10,333 nucleotides of DNA, taken from Actinomycetota bacterium. GTDB lineage: Bacteria; Actinomycetota; Thermoleophilia; UBA2241. The DNA lies in NCBI GenBank assembly GCA_003157715.1, contig PMKK01000197.1, positions 1 to 10,333 of the forward strand. Reading direction: 5' to 3'. Shown in pieces: positions 6,771-10,333 of this stretch (position 1 is the stretch's first letter; every line of letters begins with the position of its first letter). The notes beneath the pieces are model-generated. The model was not told where the DNA came from. It saw nothing but the letters and a program-made list of their open reading frames with translations, and made no database searches. The position numbers and the translations under genes were made by a program.

Positions 6771-8207
6771 TCAACGCTCCGGCAGCTCCCCGTCGGCCGC
6801 GGCGATGATGTCGGAGATCGTCGCCTCGGCGCCCACGGGCAGCGCCTTGGGCCTGTGCGTGGCAAGGATGTCTTCGAGGATGGCGACCGCGCGCTCGTAC
6901 TCGCTCACGGGCGCGGCCGCCCAGGCCTCGTAGGAGTTGCGGGTGAAGATCGCCGGCGCCCAGTGCTCGCCGGCACGCAGCATCTGTGTCGTGACTTTGG
7001 CCTTCAGGTAGTGACCGCCGGGTCCGGTCTCGTCGATCAGGCCGGCGAGGTAGTGGGCGTCATCGAAGTCGACCCCGCGCATGAGTCGCTGGCACTCGCG
7101 CATGACCTCGGCGTCGAGGATGAGCTTGGGCAGATAGAGCATCTGCGCCGAGTCGAGCATGCCCATGCCGGTCACCAGGTCCACGCCGCTCAGGTGCGCC
7201 AGCACCGCCATGAGCCCGCCGTCGAGTCCCGACTGCATGCAGAGCTCTTTGGCGTCGGAGGTGAAGCCCGTGGTGAGCACCGGGAAGCCGTAATGCTTGC
7301 CCATCTCCGACAGACCGAGGTTGATGAGCACCGCCTCGGGGCCCGCCGTCGCATAGGTGGCGGACCGCATGTCCATGATCGCCGAATCGCCGACGTAGAT
7401 CAGCGGGCAGCCGGGCTCGACGAGCTGCAGCAGCACGAACGAGCTCAGCACATCGCAGTTCGTCTGCAGGATGGTGCCTGCCACTGTGACGGGAGCGGTG
7501 GCGCCGGCCAGGGCGAGGCTGAACACCGTTATCGGCACCCGCTCCTTCGCCAGCAGCATCGCCGCCTCGAGGCTGTCGCGCTCGTGCTGGAGCGGCGCGA
7601 CCGGACAGTAGACGATAGAGAAGGTCGGTCGCTCCCGGTCCCAGCGTCCCTCATCCGAGGCGGCGGCCAGCATGGCCATGACGAACGGCACCTCGTCCGG
7701 GTGGAGCACCTCGGCCTGGACGTGCTTGCCGGTGTTGCGCAGCATCGTCTCGACACCGCGCAGGATCTCGAGCTTAGGCTTCTCGTCCGTCGGGTTGACT
7801 ATGTACCAGGCGACGCCCACCTCGTCGAGAGCATCGCCGACGCGCACCGCCTGGGCGAGATCGTCGGCCTTGGACAGACGACGCTCGCCCGTCTTGTAGT
7901 CGAGGGTGTAGGCGCCGATGCCGTCGAGGGTCGCGTGAGTCCGCGTGTGATCGAGCAGCACATCGCGGGCAGGATCCCGACCGGCCAGGAGCATGGTCTT
8001 GGGGGCCGCGGCTATCGCCTCTTCGACCAGCCGCCGCGGAATGCGGGCGATCTGCGTGTCGTCGTCTACCCGGCAGCCGGCGTCGCGTAGCACGGCCAGC
8101 GCCTTGGGACTCGCGAAACGAACGCCCGTGCGTTCCATCACTTGCAGACTGCGCTCATGGATGCCCTGTTTGCCGGCATCGTCGAGCAGGCTTACTCGAG
8201 GAAACAT
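6771..8207 (-). CDS. MttB-superfamily methyltransferase without pyrrolysine
   Basis: 478 residues, full length for the trimethylamine methyltransferase superfamily (COG5598), a TIM-barrel that moves a methyl group from an amine to a corrinoid protein. Recognisable stretches are LAGRDPARDVLLD (74-86), STVY-like FSIVYCPVAPL (196-206), VFSLALAGATAPVTVAGTI (228-246), PLIYVGDSAIMDMRSATYA (268-286) and YGFPVLTTGFTSDAK (306-320). It has no in-frame TAG. Aligned by eye without gaps to the neighbouring paralogue, Thr316 falls at the pyrrolysine position. Pyrrolysine-free relatives characterised elsewhere (MtgB, MtpB, MtcB) demethylate glycine betaine, proline betaine or carnitine, so a quaternary amine is a better guess than trimethylamine, but the substrate is not shown. 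Start ATG 8207 is fixed by AAGGAG 4 nt upstream. TGA stop. It is divergent from the pyrrolysine MttB gene and may use the same corrinoid protein. Confidence 0.92.
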   Translation of the reverse strand: MFPRVSLLDDAGKQGIHERSLQVMERTGVRFASPKALAVLRDAGCRVDDDTQIARIPRRLVEEAIAAAPKTMLLAGRDPARDVLLDHTRTHATLDGIGAYTLDYKTGERRLSKADDLAQAVRVGDALDEVGVAWYIVNPTDEKPKLEILRGVETMLRNTGKHVQAEVLHPDEVPFVMAMLAAASDEGRWDRERPTFSIVYCPVAPLQHERDSLEAAMLLAKERVPITVFSLALAGATAPVTVAGTILQTNCDVLSSFVLLQLVEPGCPLIYVGDSAIMDMRSATYATAGPEAVLINLGLSEMGKHYGFPVLTTGFTSDAKELCMQSGLDGGLMAVLAHLSGVDLVTGMGMLDSAQMLYLPKLILDAEVMRECQRLMRGVDFDDAHYLAGLIDETGPGGHYLKAKVTTQMLRAGEHWAPAIFTRNSYEAWAAAPVSEYERAVAILEDILATHRPKALPVGAEATISDIIAAADGELPER

Positions 8208-8224
8208 GCTACTCCTTCGCGGAA

Positions 8225-8233
8225 GTTAGTCAT
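8225..8233 (+). repeat. Direct repeat copy 1 (GTTAGTCAT) in the divergent promoter region
   Basis: GTTAGTCATCC lies 18 nt upstream of the minus-strand methyltransferase start, at the transcription start predicted from a TATGTT -10 (8245-8240). The second copy is at 8349-8357. Possible binding site for a shared regulator. Confidence 0.35.
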
Positions 8234-8315
8234 CCACCCAACATACTGATGGTAAGGCACTCACCGGTCTGACAGCAAGTCAACGATATTCCCGGCACGG
8301 ATACGCACGAGCGGC

Positions 8316-8344
8316 TTGCAGAACGACGGGCATCGCGATACGTT
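8316..8344 (+). promoter_or_regulatory. Candidate promoter of the pyrrolysine mttB-mttC operon
   Basis: TTGCAG (8316-8321, 3 of 6 to TTGACA), a 17-nt spacer and TACGTT (8339-8344, TANNNT). Transcription would start near 8351, giving a leader of about 49 nt with a strong ribosome binding site. No palindromic riboswitch-like structure is obvious in the leader. Confidence 0.35.
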
Positions 8345-8348
8345 CTCC

Positions 8349-8357
8349 GTTAGTCAT
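8349..8357 (+). repeat. Direct repeat copy 2 (GTTAGTCAT) in the divergent promoter region
   Basis: GTTAGTCATTC matches copy 1 at 8225-8233 over nine bases and is in the same orientation. It covers the predicted transcription start of the mttB operon, so a repressor could act on both divergent genes. Confidence 0.35.
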
Positions 8358-8399
8358 TCGAGCAACTGACCTGGCTCCCATCCACCCTGGAGGTCGCCC

Positions 8400-9872
8400 A
8401 TGAAGCGCAACGCACACGCCGGTCGGCTGGGCAGCGGAGGACTGTCCCTGAACGTCTTCACCGATGCCGAGTTCAACGACATCCATCTCGCCACCCTCGA
8501 AGTGCTCGAGCACACCGGCGTCTTCGTGGAAGACGACGAGGCGCTGGACATCTTCGCCGACGGAGGCTGCCGCGTCGATCGCGAGACGAAGACCGTCAGG
8601 ATCCCGCCTTACGTGGTCGAGAGTGCCATTGCCTCGGCGCCGCCTGAGATCGTGCTCGCCGGCAGGGATCCTCGCCATGACATCGTCTTGAGCCCCGGGC
8701 GCGTAGGCTTCTGCAACTTCGGGGAGGGAACGTCGGTCATCGACCCCTTCACCGGCCTGCAGCGGCCGTCGACGAAGAAGGACATCGGCGACGCCGCCCT
8801 GCTGGCCGACGCCCTGGAGGCCGTGGACGTGTTCGAGATGGCCGTCGGCGCCGGCGACTGCCCGCCCGAGACGGCCACCATCCACAACTACGAAGCCGCC
8901 TTGCTCAACTGCACGAAGCCGATCTCGACCGGACCGCAGGACGGCGCGGCCGTGAGGGCGACGGTGGCCATGGCCGCCGAGGTCGTGGGCGGGAAGGACG
9001 CGTTGCGCGACCGGCCGATCCTGCTCTTCGGCACGTGCCCGGTGAGCCCCCTCAAGCTCGTCAAGGACTTCTGCGAGATCGTCATCGCCGCGGCCCGCGC
9101 GGGCCTTCCGAACACCGTCCTCAGCATGGCCATGGCCGGCGGTTCGTCGCCCGTGACCCTGGCGGGGACGCTCGTCACGCACAACGCCGAAGTGCTGGCC
9201 GGCATCACGCTGGCGCAGCTCACCGAGCGTGGCGCGCCCTGCCTCTACGGCAGCTCGACGACCGCCATGGACCTTCGTCTCGCGACGGCCAGCGTGGGCT
9301 CGCCGGAGCTGGCGCTGATCAGCGCCGGCGTGGCCCAGATCGCCCGTCAGTACCGGCTCCCCAGCTACATCGCCGGTGCGTAGGCGGACAGCAAACTGAG
9401 TGACGCGCAAGTCGGTCACGAGAAGACCCTCACAGGCCTTATGGCGGCGTTGGCAGGGACCAACCTGATCTATGGCCTGGGGATGACCGAATCGGGCGTC
9501 ACCTTCGACTTCGGCCAGCTCGTCATGGACAACGAGCTCGCCCTCATGATCAAGCACGTCGTGGCCGGGATCCCCGTCACCGACGAGACCCTGGCGGTGG
9601 AGGACATCGCCAGGGTCGGCGCCTTCGGTGACTTCCTCAGCCTCGACAGCACCATGAAGTTCATGCGCGCGCAGTCGCAGCCCACCCTCATCGACCGCCG
9701 TGTGCGCGAGGACTGGGAGGCGCAGGGGAGCACTGATCTCTACCAGCGCTCTCTGGCACGTGCGCGCGAGATCCTGGAGACGCACCAGCCCCAGGCACTG
9801 CCGGACGAGACGGCGGCCGCGGTCCGCAAGATCGTGGCCGACGCCGACCGGGCCGCGGGCGTAAGAGTCTAG
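8400..9872 (+). CDS. mttB: Trimethylamine methyltransferase MttB with an in-frame UAG pyrrolysine codon
   Basis: One gene of 490 codons with a TAG at codon 328 (9381-9383), read as pyrrolysine. MttB demethylates trimethylamine and passes the methyl group to a corrinoid protein; pyrrolysine is thought to activate the amine in the TIM-barrel active site. Family stretches before the TAG are NFGEGTSVIDPFTGLQRPS (107-125), FGTCPVSPLKLVKDF (211-225), SMAMAGGSSPVTLAGTLV (242-259) and YRLPSYIAGA (318-327). After it, in the same frame with no shift, come ADSKLSDAQVGHEKT (329-343) and NLIYGLGMTESG (355-366), which are MttB sequence. Length and UAG position agree with archaeal MttB (about 495 residues, pyrrolysine near 334). 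Start ATG 8400 has GGAGG 6 nt upstream. A gene finder would report two fragments, 8400-9383 and 9441-9872. The terminal stop is also TAG (9870-9872). The corrinoid gene starts 14 nt later. A nonsense-mutated pseudogene is the alternative but less likely. Confidence 0.92.
9381..9383 (+). other. In-frame UAG, predicted pyrrolysine codon
   Basis: The TAG is codon 328 of mttB (981 bases, 327 codons, after the ATG). It follows YIAGA and precedes ADSK, the position at which MttB proteins carry pyrrolysine. The surrounding frame is open for 327 codons before and 162 codons after. Decoding would need tRNA-Pyl (pylT) and PylS, which are not in this window. Confidence 0.88.
9400..9419 (+). other. Small stem-loop downstream of the UAG
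   Basis: GTGAC (9400-9404) can pair with GTCAC (9415-9419) around a 10-nt loop, starting 16 nt after the UAG. It is roughly where a PYLIS-like element has been proposed in methanogen methylamine methyltransferase messages. A 5-bp stem may be chance, and such elements are not essential for UAG decoding. Confidence 0.2.
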
Positions 9873-9879
9873 AGGAGAG
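9873..9879 (+). promoter_or_regulatory. Ribosome binding site of the corrinoid protein gene
   Basis: AGGAGAG lies directly after the mttB TAG stop and 7 nt before ATG 9887, which fixes that start and indicates one transcript with mttB. Confidence 0.7.
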
Positions 9880-9886
9880 TGGTCAC

Positions 9887-10333
9887 ATGAAAAACCAGCT
9901 CAAGCAAGCCATCATCGACGGCAACGCCGACACCACGAAAGCTCTTGCCGGAGCGCTGCTCGCCACCGGAGCATCGGCCCGCGAGATCCTAGACGAAGCC
10001 CTGCTGCCCGGCATGGAGGTCGTCGGCGAGCGCATGCGCTCGGGAGCGTGCTTCATCCCGGAGGTGCTGCTCTCGGCGAGAGTCATGCAGGGAGCCCTCG
10101 AACTGCTGGAGCCCCACATGGCTGCTGGCGACAGCGCCGGCATGGGCACCGTGGTGATCGGCACCGTCGAGGGCGACCTGCACGATATCGGCAAGAACCT
10201 CGTGGCGATGCTTCTGCAGGGCGCCGGCTTTACCGTGGTCAACCTCGGCACGGGAGTGACGAGCGCGCGGTTCGTGGCGGCGGTTCGCGAGCACGCTCCC
10301 GTGATCGTGGGCATGAGCGCCCTGCTCACCACC
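9887..10333 (+). CDS. mttC: Methylamine corrinoid protein (B12-binding methyl carrier), C-terminus outside window
   Basis: First 149 residues of a small corrinoid protein that receives the methyl group from MttB on its cobalt and hands it to a second methyltransferase. Residues about 1-80 form the helical methyltransferase-2 cap domain (MKNQLKQAIIDGNADTTKAL, then LLPGMEVVGERMRSG at 39-53 and PEVLLSARVMQGALE at 58-72). Then starts the Rossmann-like cobalamin domain: GTVEGDLHDIGKNLV (92-106) with the DxHxxG motif, Asp97, lower-axial ligand His99 and Gly102, and the SxL motif SAL at 144-146. The GG motif and the end (about 65 residues of a usual 210-220) are cut by the window edge. The position 14 nt after mttB identifies it as the MttB partner (MttC) rather than MtmC or MtbC, which are close in sequence. 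It could also serve the divergent paralogue. Confidence 0.93.
   Translation, partial: MKNQLKQAIIDGNADTTKALAGALLATGASAREILDEALLPGMEVVGERMRSGACFIPEVLLSARVMQGALELLEPHMAAGDSAGMGTVVIGTVEGDLHDIGKNLVAMLLQGAGFTVVNLGTGVTSARFVAAVREHAPVIVGMSALLTT

Noticed and set aside
6530..6865. Minus-strand open frame of 111 codons between the methyltransferase and the Fic gene
   Set aside because: Arg/Pro/Ser-rich translation, overlaps the end of the methyltransferase out of frame, and no start signal.
6747..8090. A 447-codon open frame on the plus strand
   Set aside because: Antisense of the minus-strand methyltransferase, with low-complexity composition and no family signal.
9381..9383. TAG as a nonsense mutation making mttB a pseudogene
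   Set aside because: It falls at the family's pyrrolysine position, the frame is otherwise intact on both sides, and the partner corrinoid gene follows. It stays the main alternative until pyl genes are shown.
8280..9785. A 501-codon open frame on the minus strand across mttB
   Set aside because: Antisense shadow of a GC-rich gene; rich in His, Arg, Gly and Asp without any family pattern, and the plus strand holds a clear MttB.

Overview
This is a high-GC bacterial window with strong SD sequences in front of some genes and apparently leaderless starts in front of others. Base composition, the style of the permease and polysaccharide deacetylase, and TANNNT boxes exactly 6 nt before start codons suggest an actinomycete-like host, perhaps Thermoleophilia. 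That placement is inference from a short window.

The most important feature is at the right end. Positions 8400-9872 hold one trimethylamine methyltransferase (MttB) gene of 490 codons, interrupted by a single in-frame TAG at codon 328 (9381-9383). Frame and family similarity continue across the TAG without a shift, and it sits where the MttB family carries pyrrolysine. I read it as a pyrrolysine codon, not a nonsense mutation. An automatic annotator would probably split the gene in two. It is followed after 14 nt by a B12-binding corrinoid protein gene (mttC-like, cut by the window edge), which is the methyl acceptor in this pathway. Divergently transcribed from it is a second MttB-superfamily gene (6771-8207, minus) with no TAG and a Thr at the aligned position. 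It probably acts on a different methylated amine or betaine. The 192-bp region between them carries both candidate promoters and a repeated GTTAGTCAT element. No pyl genes (pylTSBCD) and no corrinoid-reactivating or methyl-accepting partner lie in the window.

Middle region, all on the minus strand: a 695/696-residue protein joining a Fic (AMPylation) module, a winged helix and a nucleotidyltransferase-like domain (4443-6533), then a membrane-anchored polysaccharide deacetylase (3381-4310). The deacetylase converges on a small 70-72 residue ORF of unknown function (3111/3117-3329), with a GC-rich hairpin between them.

Left region: a CocE/NonD-type alpha/beta hydrolase (cut by the left edge) and an APC amino-acid/amine permease form a minus-strand operon overlapping by 4 nt (ATGA). 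A divergent TetR-family regulator (2376-3062) faces them. A perfect 16-bp palindrome fills the spacer of the permease promoter, which suggests that the regulator controls uptake and hydrolysis of an amide, ester or peptide compound. Together with the methyltransferases, this is a plausible catabolic region for nitrogenous or methylated small molecules, although the two clusters are not shown to be linked.

There is no gene-free stretch over 300 bases. I see no tRNA, rRNA, CRISPR array or insertion sequence.
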